Origin: an uncultured Bermanella sp.
Lineage (GTDB): Bacteria; Pseudomonadota; Gammaproteobacteria; Pseudomonadales; Oceanobacteraceae
NCBI GenBank assembly: GCA_913054445.1
Contig: CAJXIK010000118.1
Span: forward strand, 1-6,327
Direction of reading: 5' to 3'
DNA length: 6,327 nucleotides
How positions within the stretch are numbered: the stretch's first letter is position 1; each line of letters starts with the position of its first letter. Below are positions 6,195 through 6,327 of the stretch, in pieces. The notes beneath the pieces were generated by a model. The model did no database searches. It was given only the letters and a program-made list of their open reading frames with translations, and was not told where the DNA came from. A program made the position numbers and the translations under genes.

Positions 6195-6209
6195 GGCCAC
6201 CCCGTGGCC
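6195..6209. repeat. Perfect 15-base hairpin adjoining the tandem repeat
   Basis: GGCCAC-CCC-GTGGCC forms a six-base-pair stem with a three-base loop, the same geometry as the two hairpins just upstream (GGGCAG-GGG-CTGCCC). It begins four bases after the second 32-bp unit. It may be a diverged third member of the same palindromic cluster. It is followed by GACTCTCATT and not by a T run, so I do not call it a terminator. Confidence 0.6.
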
Positions 6210-6260
6210 GACTCTCATTACCCTGCATTAAATAATTCCAGCGCTCCCACGGTGATTATT
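6210..6260. other. AT-richer stretch with no recognised gene
   Basis: Between the hairpin cluster and the second copy of the acyl-CoA dehydrogenase upstream region I see no credible reading frame, RNA gene or clear promoter. The base content becomes AT-rich toward 6260. It could be the native upstream region of another copy or strain variant of the same gene. Confidence 0.4.
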
Positions 6261-6327
6261 ATTTTGTCATAATCAACCATAATGGCCCTTTTCACCATTT
6301 TTTAGACCCCTATGCCCCCTTAACTGG
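6261..6327 (+). repeat. Second copy of the acyl-CoA dehydrogenase upstream/start region, ending the window
   Basis: Bases 6261-6327 match 5908-5974 over 67 bases with only two mismatches (AA at 6271-6272 against GG at 5918-5919). After the mismatch the identity runs for exactly 55 bases (6273-6327 = 5920-5974) to the last base of the window. The AA change destroys the ATGGT-CA-ACCAT dyad of the first copy. The offset is 353 bases. This may be a real tandem duplication, a second genomic copy, or an unresolved loop between strain variants in a k=55 assembly graph. The left window edge shows the same 55-base signature. Confidence 0.9.

Noticed and set aside
6037..6228. 63-codon minus-strand frame across the hairpin repeats
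   Set aside because: It is antisense to the acyl-CoA dehydrogenase fragment and built largely from the 32-bp repeat, giving a repeated PLPDLHRHEGS-like stretch; not a credible protein.
6264..6281. TTGTCAT motif as a Pho box
   Set aside because: Only one half-site resembles the consensus; the second half at the required 11-base period does not.

Overview
The window looks like a gammaproteobacterial chromosomal segment, perhaps from an aquatic genus. This rests on moderate-to-high GC, compact gene spacing, and a cytoplasmic-type chemoreceptor next to amine-catabolism genes; the taxonomic guess is weak. All five intact genes lie on the minus strand, so transcription runs from right to left. A broken sixth gene lies at the right edge on the plus strand.

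From right to left, the first block (5801 to 1786) reads as one operon. It holds a glutamine-synthetase-family ligase of the PuuA/IpuC/gamma-glutamylamide type, an NAD(P)-dependent aldehyde dehydrogenase, and an iron-dependent (type III) alcohol dehydrogenase. The gaps are 64 and 37 bases. Together they suggest a gamma-glutamylation route for an amine that carries, or acquires, a primary alcohol. The ligase would cap the amino group with glutamate, the alcohol dehydrogenase would make the aldehyde, and the aldehyde dehydrogenase would make the acid. No gamma-glutamyl hydrolase, amine oxidase, transporter or regulator is in the window. The substrate is therefore inference.

After a 124-base gap come a methyl-accepting chemotaxis protein with two membrane helices and almost no periplasmic part (1661 to 387), and a small protein with two CDGSH iron-sulfur motifs (380 to 57). 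Only six bases separate these two genes, and the second gene's Shine-Dalgarno overlaps the first gene's stop codon, so they are probably translationally coupled.

The right edge (5808 to 6327) is not ordinary. It has a divergent intergenic region with short dyads, then a 53-residue stretch clearly resembling the N-terminus of an acyl-CoA dehydrogenase. That stretch has no usable start in frame and appears to carry two one-base shifts. It stops inside a 32-bp tandem repeat that forms GC-rich hairpins. The sequence then returns to a second copy of the gene's own upstream region.

Both ends of the window finish in an exact 55-base repeat of an internal segment (1-55 = 59-113; 6273-6327 = 5920-5974). 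This strongly suggests that the window is a whole contig from a k=55 de Bruijn assembly ending at branch points. The outer ~115 bases on the left and ~400 on the right should be treated as structurally unverified. I did not find a convincing novel defence or mobile system. The most interesting biology is the ligase/dehydrogenase operon and the chemoreceptor-CDGSH pair.
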